Of a stretch of DNA of 23,019 nucleotides, positions 14,270 to 21,478 are shown piece after piece. The position numbers and the translations under genes were made by a program. Below the pieces are notes generated by a model. It was given only the letters and a program-made list of their open reading frames with translations. It did no database searches and had not been told where the DNA came from. The first letter of the stretch is position 1, and each line of letters begins with the position of its first letter. Source of the stretch: Solobacterium sp. (GTDB lineage: Bacteria; Bacillota_I; Bacilli_A; Erysipelotrichales; Erysipelotrichaceae); assembly GCA_015256455.1 (NCBI GenBank), contig JABZMB010000021.1, forward strand, positions 1 through 23,019, written 5' to 3'.

Positions 14270-15573
14270 TAACCTAACTCCAATACAGTAATGGATTCTA
14301 CAAGTGGCGTCTGTGGGAATAGGTCATATGGAATTACAGTCACTACGTGATAGCGTTGCTTAAGAACTTTGAGGTTCTTTGCAAGGGTGGATGGATTACA
14401 GGAGATATAGACAATCTTCTTTGGTAATACATGCATGATGGTATCTAGCATCTCATCATCCATGCCACTGCGTGGTGGGTCAACTAATAAGCAGTCAACT
14501 GTCTTCTTCATCGCAATCTTACGTAGACCGTGTGCCGCATCATCACAGATGAATTCTGTATTTGTGATGTTGTTTAGTCTAGCGTTGTTTGTGGCATTTT
14601 CAACAGCACTTGGAACAGATTCAATACCATAGACGACATTTGCCTTATCCTTGGCCATTAATGCCATCGTACCGATACCGCAATAGGCTTCTACTAATAC
14701 CTTGCATGGGTCAATCTTACTGATTGCCATCTGATACATCTTTTCGGCTTGGTCAATGTTTAATTGGAAGAAGGATTCTGCTGAAAGTTGTAGTTGAATC
14801 TGATCCATAGCGATAGTTAATGCGTTTTGACCTGCAAGTACTTTTGCGGGTGAACCGAAAATCTGATTTGTCTTACGATTGGTATTCAAGGATTGACATA
14901 GAGATTCCATACCAGGAATTTCCATGATTCTATCAATTATGATAGAAGGGATATGTTCTTTACCAGTAATAAGGGTACACTGTGCTTTGCCATCGATCAC
15001 ACGCAGAACGATATAACGTAGTCCTTTTTGTGATCTCTGGTTATAGGCATCATAGCCTTCTTCGTTGAGGATACGTAAGATTTCTTTACGGATTTCTTCT
15101 AGCTTTGGATCATGAATTAAGAAATGTTCGATAGGATGGAAGTGGTTTGTCTTTGGTTCATACATGCCATTGACCAATATATCATGTGATTTCTGGACTG
15201 GTAGCTTGCATTGGGAACGATAACCAACCTGTTTTTCACTTGCGTGCATATCACGCACGAAGGAACGCTTTACATTTCCGTATTTAAATAATGCTTGTTC
15301 AAGTATATCTTGTTTGTGACGTAATTGTTTTTGGTAATCCAAAATAAAGAGAGGACAACCATGTGCTTGTTCTAGTGGACTAGGGGATTCAATACGATCT
15401 GATGATTTTGTGATAAGTCGCTTGAGACGAGCCATTGCGTATTTTGGCTTCTCCTCAATGATTTCGACTTCTGCTGTTTCTTCTGGTAATACTCCATCAC
15501 AGAATACTGGTTTTCGATTGATAAAACCAATACCTTCACCGTTGATTCCTAACTTTTTAAATTCTACTTTCAT
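14269..15573 (-). CDS. 23S rRNA (uracil-C5)-methyltransferase, RlmD/RlmCD family
   Basis: 434 residues. It transfers methyl from S-adenosylmethionine to C5 of uracil in 23S rRNA. A short TRAM-like beta domain (1-55) is followed by the region that in RlmD binds a 4Fe-4S cluster, then the Rossmann methyltransferase with CGIGTMALMA (SAM loop), DPPRSGMD, the nucleophile Cys392 in YISCNP, and Glu426 in LVESITVL. The iron-sulfur region keeps only Cys73 (HGCPLF); the CxxxxxCGGC pattern is otherwise lost, so a standard cluster looks unlikely. Bacillus RlmCD methylates both U747 and U1939; this single copy may do the same, which is inferred. AGGT lies 5 bases before the ATG. Confidence 0.9.
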   Translation of the reverse strand: MKVEFKKLGINGEGIGFINRKPVFCDGVLPEETAEVEIIEEKPKYAMARLKRLITKSSDRIESPSPLEQAHGCPLFILDYQKQLRHKQDILEQALFKYGNVKRSFVRDMHASEKQVGYRSQCKLPVQKSHDILVNGMYEPKTNHFHPIEHFLIHDPKLEEIRKEILRILNEEGYDAYNQRSQKGLRYIVLRVIDGKAQCTLITGKEHIPSIIIDRIMEIPGMESLCQSLNTNRKTNQIFGSPAKVLAGQNALTIAMDQIQLQLSAESFFQLNIDQAEKMYQMAISKIDPCKVLVEAYCGIGTMALMAKDKANVVYGIESVPSAVENATNNARLNNITNTEFICDDAAHGLRKIAMKKTVDCLLVDPPRSGMDDEMLDTIMHVLPKKIVYISCNPSTLAKNLKVLKQRYHVVTVIPYDLFPQTPLVESITVLELG

Positions 15574-15677
15574 AGTGACCTCATTTGCTTAAAAGCTTCT
15601 TTCTACAATATCTGTGTTTAGCGTATCACGCTTTTATCCTTCTTAATAGATAAAATGGCAAATTAAAGATTAAATTT

Positions 15678-15714
15678 AACAACTGGAAAAGAGGAAGTTC
15701 CGGGTTGAGTTGTT
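15678..15714. repeat. Inverted repeat next to the bmp promoter
   Basis: AACAACT (15678-15684) and AGTTGTT (15708-15714) are perfect complements with an inner GGAA/TTCC pair. The right arm runs into the -35 hexamer at 15713, a position where a bound repressor could act. Confidence 0.4.
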
Positions 15715-15741
15715 GCAAAGGCTTTCATTACGTTTTAAAAT
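15713..15741 (+). promoter_or_regulatory. Promoter of the nucleoside transporter operon
   Basis: TTGCAA (15713-15718), 17-base spacer, TAAAAT (15736-15741). The short leader holds a 6-bp hairpin (GTCAGA/TCTGAC, 15755-15770) and an AAAGGGA ribosome site. I see no purine riboswitch. Confidence 0.7.
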
Positions 15742-15791
15742 AGAAACAACGGGAGTCAGAGCATTCTGACAAAGAAAGGGAAAGAATTATC

Positions 15792-16910
15792 ATGAAGAAA
15801 TTATTTACTTCAGTGCTATCACTTGCAATGATTGCAACGATGGCAGGTTGTGGCGGAGATACTGCAAAGAACAGTACTGCTACAGAAACAGGTTCAGGCA
15901 AGGCTACTGCTGAGATCGCTGTTGTTACTGACGTTGGTCAGTTAATGGACAAGGGCTTCAACCAAGGTACTTATGAAGGTGCTGTAAAGTATGCGGAAGA
16001 CCACAAGTTAACACACAATTACTATCAGCCAGCAAACGGTGCAGACGCAACAGATAACGACCGTATCGATGCGATGAAACAAGCTATCGAAAATGGTGCG
16101 AAGATCATTGTGGCTCCAGGATTCTTACAGGCTAAGGCAATGGAAACAGTTGCCAAGGAAAATCCTGATGTAAAGTTTGCATTCGTTGATGGTTGGGCTT
16201 TAGGTCTAGATAACGTTACAGCTATCGTTTATAAGGAACAGGAAGCTGGATACTTTGCAGGATACGCTGCAGTAATGGAAGGTTATACAAAGTTAGGTTA
16301 TACAGGTGGAGGCGGAGGTGCTAACCCTGCATGTAATCGTTTCGGTTATGGTTTCGTTCAAGGCGCAAGTGCTGCTGCGAAGGAAAAGGGAATCACAGTA
16401 GAAATCAAGTACTCCTATAAGTATGGTTCTACATTCTCAGCTTCAACAGAATTACAGACACAGATTGCTGGTTGGTATGCTAATGGAACTGAAGTTGTAT
16501 TCGCATGTGGTGGATCAATGTTCCAGTCCGTATTATCTGCGGCTTCCGAATATGAAAATGCTAAGATTATCGGTGTAGACGTTGACCAGTCTGCTGAAAG
16601 TTCAAAGGTTATTACAAGTGCTATGAAGGGCTTAAGTGCATCTGTTGAACGTATTTTAGGTCAATTCTACGAAGGTAAGTGGGACAGTGAACTTGCTGAT
16701 AAGGCTCAGAACCTTGGCGCAGCTGAAGGTGCTACAGGCTTACCAGAAGACACATGGTCAATGAAGAACTTCACAGTTGAACAATACAAGGCATTGTTCA
16801 AGAAGGTTGCTGACGGTGAAATCGTACCAGATTCTAAGACACCGGAAGATGCAAACAACGCTGACTGGTTGAAGGGTATTCCAAACGTAACAATTGATTT
16901 TGAAGCGTAA
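15792..16910 (+). CDS. nupN: BMP-family nucleoside-binding lipoprotein
   Basis: 372 residues. The lipoprotein signal peptide ends in MAGC with Cys20 as the lipidated residue, followed by a Ser/Thr/Gly-rich linker. The mature part is a periplasmic-binding fold of the BMP/PnrA (Med) family: TDVGQLMDKGFNQGTYEG at about 51-68, IIVAPGF, FVDGWA, and GYTGGGGGANPACNRFGYGF. Characterised members bind purine or pyrimidine nucleosides at the membrane surface and deliver them to the ABC permease. The gene order lipoprotein-ATPase-permease-permease matches Bacillus nupNOPQ (guanosine uptake), which is the basis of the symbol; specificity here is inferred. A terminator-like hairpin follows, which would let the binding protein be made in excess over the membrane parts. 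Confidence 0.92.
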   Translation: MKKLFTSVLSLAMIATMAGCGGDTAKNSTATETGSGKATAEIAVVTDVGQLMDKGFNQGTYEGAVKYAEDHKLTHNYYQPANGADATDNDRIDAMKQAIENGAKIIVAPGFLQAKAMETVAKENPDVKFAFVDGWALGLDNVTAIVYKEQEAGYFAGYAAVMEGYTKLGYTGGGGGANPACNRFGYGFVQGASAAAKEKGITVEIKYSYKYGSTFSASTELQTQIAGWYANGTEVVFACGGSMFQSVLSAASEYENAKIIGVDVDQSAESSKVITSAMKGLSASVERILGQFYEGKWDSELADKAQNLGAAEGATGLPEDTWSMKNFTVEQYKALFKKVADGEIVPDSKTPEDANNADWLKGIPNVTIDFEA

Positions 16911-16929
16911 TGAAGTCATAAGTTCTTTA

Positions 16930-16964
16930 CAGGGATGATAGTAACGCTATCATCCCTGTATTTG
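16930..16964 (+). terminator. Terminator-like hairpin after the lipoprotein gene
   Basis: A perfect 12-bp stem (CAGGGATGATAG with CTATCATCCCTG), 5-base loop. The following TATTTGTATATT is a poor U-run, so partial read-through into the ATPase gene is likely. Confidence 0.7.
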
Positions 16965-16969
16965 TATAT

Positions 16970-17076
16970 TCTTGTTGTACGCAAGGACGGTTTTATATCC
17001 TGTATCAAAGATACGTGATATAAAACTGCGCATATAACCTTGCAAAAATATCATGTATAATTAACTTGCAACAAGA
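16970..17076. repeat. Layered inverted repeat between lipoprotein and ATPase genes
   Basis: Nested complementary arms share one centre: TCTTGTTG/CAACAAGA (16970-16977, 17069-17076), GCAAGG/CCTTGC (16981-16986, 17038-17043), GTTTTATATC/GATATAAAAC (16990-16999, 17017-17026) and GTATC/GATAC (17002-17006, 17010-17014) with an AAA loop. No U-run follows. It could be an RNA processing or stability element or a regulatory site. Confidence 0.65.
17056..17061 (+). promoter_or_regulatory. Possible internal promoter -10 before the ATPase gene
   Basis: A perfect TATAAT, 56 bases before the ATG. No -35 hexamer is visible at normal spacing; TTGCAA at 17040-17045 is too close. It falls inside the layered inverted repeat. 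Confidence 0.35.
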
Positions 17077-17117
17077 GAAAATTTGATTATTACATCATCG
17101 GTAATGGAGGATAGACT

Positions 17118-18698
17118 ATGGATGAAAATGTAGTTCATGAATCTCCCTATATTATTGAAATGCGCAATATTACCAAGATTTTCCCTGGAATCATTGCGAA
17201 TGACAATATTACTTTACAGTTAAAGAAGGGTGAAATTCATGCACTTTTGGGTGAAAATGGTGCTGGTAAGAGTACACTGATGAGTGTTCTTTTTGGTCTA
17301 TATCAGCCAGAAGAAGGACAGATTTATAAGAATGGAAAGCCAGTTCAAATCAACAATCCAAATGATGCAAATGATTTGGGTATTGGAATGGTACATCAGC
17401 ACTTTAAGTTAGTACAGGTGTTTACTGTTTTAGAGAATATTATTCTCGGTGTTGAAACGACGAAACTTGGCTTTATTAGTAAGAAAGAAGCACGTAAGAA
17501 GGTTGTTGCGTTATCCAAGTCCTATGGATTAAACGTCGATCCTGATGCGTTAGTTGAGAATATTACGGTAGGTATGCAGCAGCGTACAGAAATCTTAAAG
17601 ATGTTATACCGTGATAATGATATTTTGATTTTTGATGAACCTACGGCTGTATTAACACCACAAGAAATCGAAGAACTTATGCAAATCATGAGAAGTCTTG
17701 CAAAGGAAGGAAAGTCTATCTTATTTATCACGCATAAGTTAAATGAAATTATGCAGGTAGCAGATCGATGCTCTGTATTGCGTAAGGGTGCGTATATTGG
17801 TACGGTTGATGTGAAGAATACGACAAAGGAAGAACTATCAAATATGATGGTTGGCCGTGATGTTAAGTTTGTCGTAGATAAGAAGGAAAGTAATCCTACT
17901 GAAGAAGTATTAGAACTTGAGAACTTATGTGTCTTTGACAAGATTCATAAGAAGGATAGTGTTCATGATGTATCTTTCAAGGTTCGTAAGGGTGAAATTG
18001 TTTGTATCGCAGGTATTGATGGCAATGGTCAAACAGAGCTAGTACATGCAATCACTGGTCTTGAAAAGATTAAGAGTGGTAAGGTAAAACTCAATATTGA
18101 TGGTGAGATGAAGGATGTTTCTCATACTTCGATTCGCTATAAGAATACACATGGTATTTCTCATATTCCAGAAGACCGTCATAAACATGGTTTAATTCTC
18201 GATTACTCTTTGGAACAGAACTTAGTCTTGCAAAGATATCTTGAACCTGAATTCCAAAACCATGGCATGATTCGCTTCAAGGAAGTTAGAAAATATGCAG
18301 ATCGACTCATTCAAGAGTACGACGTACGCAGTGGTCAAGGACCAATTACAATTTCTCGTAGTATGTCTGGTGGTAACCAACAGAAGGCAATTATTGCACG
18401 TGAATTAGACCGTAAACATAATCTATTGATTGCAGTACAACCTACACGTGGTCTAGACGTTGGTGCGATTGAATACATTCATAAGCAGATTATTCAAAGT
18501 CGTGATAGTGGAGCAGGTGTATTGCTTGTTTCTTTAGAATTAGATGAGGTTATGAACTTATCCGACCGTATTCTTGTCATGTATGAAGGCGAAATTGTTG
18601 GAGAACTTGATCCTAAGAAGACAACTGTTCAAGAGTTAGGTCTATACATGGCTGGTGCGAAACGTAATGGTAAGGAGGATCACAGCGATGAAAAATAA
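17118..18698 (+). CDS. nupO: Nucleoside ABC transporter ATP-binding protein, two ABC domains
   Basis: 526 residues. The first ABC domain has Walker A GENGAGKST (45-53), a signature replaced by VGMQQRTEI (151-159), Walker B ILIFDEP (169-175) and His-loop FITHK. The second has a degenerate Walker A (GIDGNGQTE), a canonical signature SGGNQQK and AVQPTRGLD in place of DEP. This asymmetric pair is typical of the sugar/BMP-nucleoside ATPase family (RbsA/YufO type), where one composite site is catalytically weak. The protein powers the permease pair encoded next. GGAGG at 17106-17110 precedes the ATG. The 3' end overlaps the first permease gene by 11 bases, showing translational coupling. Confidence 0.93.
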   Translation: MDENVVHESPYIIEMRNITKIFPGIIANDNITLQLKKGEIHALLGENGAGKSTLMSVLFGLYQPEEGQIYKNGKPVQINNPNDANDLGIGMVHQHFKLVQVFTVLENIILGVETTKLGFISKKEARKKVVALSKSYGLNVDPDALVENITVGMQQRTEILKMLYRDNDILIFDEPTAVLTPQEIEELMQIMRSLAKEGKSILFITHKLNEIMQVADRCSVLRKGAYIGTVDVKNTTKEELSNMMVGRDVKFVVDKKESNPTEEVLELENLCVFDKIHKKDSVHDVSFKVRKGEIVCIAGIDGNGQTELVHAITGLEKIKSGKVKLNIDGEMKDVSHTSIRYKNTHGISHIPEDRHKHGLILDYSLEQNLVLQRYLEPEFQNHGMIRFKEVRKYADRLIQEYDVRSGQGPITISRSMSGGNQQKAIIARELDRKHNLLIAVQPTRGLDVGAIEYIHKQIIQSRDSGAGVLLVSLELDEVMNLSDRILVMYEGEIVGELDPKKTTVQELGLYMAGAKRNGKEDHSDEK

Positions 18699-19875
18699 GA
18701 ATAAAAAATCCTCTGCAGGATTAAAGTCGCTGAGTGCTTCTTTGTTATGTATCTTCGGTGGTATCTTTGTTGGATTTGTAGTCCTTGTATTACTATCCAT
18801 ATTTAATCCTCGTATTGGATTTGCGGAAGCTGTACGTGGCATTCTCATTGTTCTTGGTGGACCATTCTCTGGTGGTGGTAACTCACTATTCCAGCTTGGT
18901 AACATGTTGTTTAATGCAACTCCATTAATTCTAACGGGTTTATCTGCATGTATTGCATTTAAGACAGGTTTATTTAATATCGGTGCTCCAGGACAGTACT
19001 TGATGGGTGCGATGGTAACATTGATTGTTTCTTTATCTATTCCATCCGCAACTGTTCCTTCTCCAGTTATTTGGATCCTTGCATTAATTTGTGGTACGTT
19101 AGCTGGTGCACTTTGGGGTGCGATTCCTGGTTTCTTCAAAGCATATCTCAATGTCAACGAAGTTATTGTTTGTATTATGACAAACTGGATTGCGGCCAAT
19201 GTAGTTAGCTGGGTATTTAATGGTTCTAAGTTTATTAACGTTGCAGAATCAAAAGTAAACTTTATCATGAAGACAGAAGTAAACAATATCGCAACGGCAA
19301 CATTTGGTTTAGATAAGATTTTCTCTGGTGGTTCTGTTGTTTCCTATGCGGACGCAAGTATCTTCCTAGCAATCTGTGTAGCCATCGCACTCTATATTGT
19401 GATGAATAAGACTACATTTGGATATGAACTAAAGGCTTGTGGATATAACCGTGATGGTGCTAAGTATGCAGGCATGAATGAAAAGAGAAATCTACTTCTA
19501 GCGATGGCTATCGCTGGTGGACTTGCGGCAATGGGTGCTTCTATCTGGTGCCTCAATGGTCATCAAGACTTCAAGTGGGAGACATATCAGACATTACCAG
19601 TGGATGGATTCAATGGTATCCCAGCAGCCTTGCTTGCAGGAAATAATCCTATCGGCATTATCTTTACTGCAATATTCTTAAAGTATATCAACGTAGGTGG
19701 ATCAAACCTAGCGGCGAATACTGCATTTAACGAATATGTATCTCAGTTAATGGTAGCGATGATTGTCTACTTCTCAGGATTTGCAAGATATATCAGTATG
19801 TTATTAAGCACAAAGAAAAAATCCCTACAAGAAATTGAGACAGAGATCAAAAATAGCAAGGAGGAAAAGAAATGA
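18688..19875 (+). CDS. nupP: Nucleoside ABC transporter permease 1
   Basis: 395 residues, very hydrophobic, with about nine to ten membrane helices of the BPD_transp_2 (RbsC/YufP) family. Typical stretches are FKTGLFNIGAPGQYLMGAM, YLNVNEVIVCIMTNWIA, TFGYELKACGYN and DGFNGIPAALLAGNNPIG. The N-terminus is strongly basic (KNKNKK) and the C-terminus is a charged cytoplasmic tail. The frame is open from 18655, but the ATG at 18688 has AAGGAGGA at 18672-18679 inside the end of the ATPase gene. Together with the next gene product it forms the heterodimeric membrane channel. The stop overlaps the next ATG (ATGA). Confidence 0.93.
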   Translation: MKNKNKKSSAGLKSLSASLLCIFGGIFVGFVVLVLLSIFNPRIGFAEAVRGILIVLGGPFSGGGNSLFQLGNMLFNATPLILTGLSACIAFKTGLFNIGAPGQYLMGAMVTLIVSLSIPSATVPSPVIWILALICGTLAGALWGAIPGFFKAYLNVNEVIVCIMTNWIAANVVSWVFNGSKFINVAESKVNFIMKTEVNNIATATFGLDKIFSGGSVVSYADASIFLAICVAIALYIVMNKTTFGYELKACGYNRDGAKYAGMNEKRNLLLAMAIAGGLAAMGASIWCLNGHQDFKWETYQTLPVDGFNGIPAALLAGNNPIGIIFTAIFLKYINVGGSNLAANTAFNEYVSQLMVAMIVYFSGFARYISMLLSTKKKSLQEIETEIKNSKEEKK

Positions 19876-20855
19876 TTTTTATTCTTCAGAAAACATTGAT
19901 TTTTACTATTCCGCTATTGATCGTTGCCTTAGCAGGTATGTTTGCGGAACGTAGCGGTATCATCAACATTGCATTAGATGGTATCATGATTTTCGGTGCA
20001 TTTATCGGTGCAGTCGTAACGCTATTATTACGACAGAATGTGCCATTCTTCGTTGACCATAATCAGATTATGTTTGTGGTAGCGATGCTTGCGGCAGCTG
20101 TTGCAGGTGCGTTATTCTCACTTCTATTATCTGTATCTGCGATTAAGTTTAAGGCAGATCAGACAATCGCTGGTACAGCATTAAATCTTCTTGCGCCAGC
20201 TGTTGCGCTCTTCTTTATCAAGGTATTTACAAGTAAAGACCAATTAGAGATGGGTACAGCTGTCGACTCCCTTGGACAACGTCATGACTTTGGTTATGTA
20301 ATCCAAAACAAAGAAGCAACTGGTATCTTTGCGGTACTATTTGATAAGGCTTATATTTCAACCTTTATCGCAATCGTATTATTTATTATCTTATCTATAT
20401 TCTTATACAAGACCAAGACAGGTTTACGTTTGCGTGCATGTGGTGAACATCCTCAAGCAGCTGACTCTGTTGGAATCAACGTATATAAGATGCGTTATCT
20501 TGGTACAACAATCTCAGGTGCGTTAGGTGGATTTGGTGGTTACTTATATATTGCGACAGTTGCCAATGGTACAGCTTCTGGTGCAGTAGCGGGTATGGGA
20601 TTCTTAGCTATGGCTATCATGATTTTCGGTAACTGGTCACCACTTGGCGTAGCGTTTGGCTCGCTAATGTTTGGATTCTTAAAGTGCTTAAGTGTAGTGT
20701 ATAACCAAATTCCTTTTACAAAGGGCTTACCATTACCAATGTATTTCTATAACATTATTCCTTATCTAGTCGTATTGATTGTGTTAGGCTTCTCTAGTGG
20801 AAAATCGAGAGCACCTAAGGCAGAAGGTATTCCTTACGATAAGGGAACACGTTAA
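19872..20855 (+). CDS. nupQ: Nucleoside ABC transporter permease 2
   Basis: 327 residues, shorter paralogue of the preceding permease, BPD_transp_2 family. Family motifs are FAERSGIINIALDGIMIFGAF, FKADQTIAGTALNLLAP, TGLRLRACGEHPQAADSVG and a Gly-rich helix with SGALGGFGGYLY. It completes the importer as the second half of the membrane channel. It starts at an ATGA overlap, with AAGGAGGA at 19858-19865, and is followed by a terminator, ending the operon. Compared with Bacillus nupNOPQ nothing is missing and nothing is inserted. Confidence 0.93.
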   Translation: MIFILQKTLIFTIPLLIVALAGMFAERSGIINIALDGIMIFGAFIGAVVTLLLRQNVPFFVDHNQIMFVVAMLAAAVAGALFSLLLSVSAIKFKADQTIAGTALNLLAPAVALFFIKVFTSKDQLEMGTAVDSLGQRHDFGYVIQNKEATGIFAVLFDKAYISTFIAIVLFIILSIFLYKTKTGLRLRACGEHPQAADSVGINVYKMRYLGTTISGALGGFGGYLYIATVANGTASGAVAGMGFLAMAIMIFGNWSPLGVAFGSLMFGFLKCLSVVYNQIPFTKGLPLPMYFYNIIPYLVVLIVLGFSSGKSRAPKAEGIPYDKGTR

Positions 20856-20867
20856 TCATAAAGATAG

Positions 20868-20897
20868 AGAAGTTGTGGCAGGCAACTTCTTTTCTTT
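20868..20897 (+). terminator. Terminator of the nucleoside transporter operon
   Basis: An 8-bp stem (AGAAGTTG with CAACTTCT), 7-base loop, then TTTCTTT. Confidence 0.82.
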
Positions 20898-20933
20898 GCG
20901 ACTCTTGGCGCATTAGGAAAAAGATGGATATTG

Positions 20934-20942
20934 TGGTAAAAT
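20934..20942 (+). promoter_or_regulatory. Extended -10 promoter of the carD-amylase pair
   Basis: TGGTAAAAT, the same 9 bases as upstream of dut (6922-6930), with no clear -35. Transcription should start near 20949. Confidence 0.45.
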
Positions 20943-20968
20943 GGAAGTGGTGAAAGTAGGTGATTTCT

Positions 20969-21469
20969 TTGTATAAAGTAAAAGATATCGTTGTCTATCG
21001 AAGAGATGTATGTCGCATTACAGGAAAGAAACGCAGTGACTTTACGGGGGAACAATGTTATATTCTTGAACCGTATTTTCCTACTTCTGGATCTATTTCT
21101 ATTCAGGTTCCAGTGTCCAATAAAGCAGGTCACTTACGTGATTTAATTACAAAAGAAGAGATTGATCAGTTGATTATTGATACACCTGATTTAGAGACTC
21201 TAGAAAGTAAGCCTGCAAATATGAAGAGTCAGTATGCTTCACTGTTAAAAGGAAATGACATTAGTGAATTAGTACGTATCATCAAGACTTCGTATGGACG
21301 CAATCAAGAGCGTCTTGAACAACATAAGAAGTTAGCTTCTATCGATGATGAATATTTACAGATTGCTGAGAAATACCTATATGAAGAACTTTCTGTTGTG
21401 TTGGATTTATCAATTGAAGACACAAAGGAATATTTTGAAAAAGAGGTAGCGAAATTAACTCAAAAATAA
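20969..21469 (+). CDS. CarD-family transcriptional regulator
   Basis: 166 residues. The N-terminal CarD/TRCF RNA-polymerase-interaction domain (YKVKDIVVY, then CRI, CYILEPYF, ISIQVPV) is followed by a helical domain (about 60-160) with RIIKTSY, IAEKYLYEELSVVLDLS and EYFEKEV. Family members bind the RNA polymerase beta subunit and stabilise open complexes at promoters. A GTG at 20960 is an in-frame alternative, but the TTG at 20969 has AGGTGA at 20957-20962 at good spacing and gives the usual family N-terminus beginning (M)YKV. The amylase gene starts 9 bases after its stop, so the two are cotranscribed. Whether the regulator acts on that gene specifically or globally is unknown. Confidence 0.85.
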   Translation: MYKVKDIVVYRRDVCRITGKKRSDFTGEQCYILEPYFPTSGSISIQVPVSNKAGHLRDLITKEEIDQLIIDTPDLETLESKPANMKSQYASLLKGNDISELVRIIKTSYGRNQERLEQHKKLASIDDEYLQIAEKYLYEELSVVLDLSIEDTKEYFEKEVAKLTQK

Positions 21470-21478
21470 GAGGTGACT

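Noticed and set aside
15741..15791. Purine riboswitch ahead of the nucleoside transporter
   Set aside because: The leader is only about 45 bases with one 6-bp hairpin, too short for a three-way-junction aptamer.
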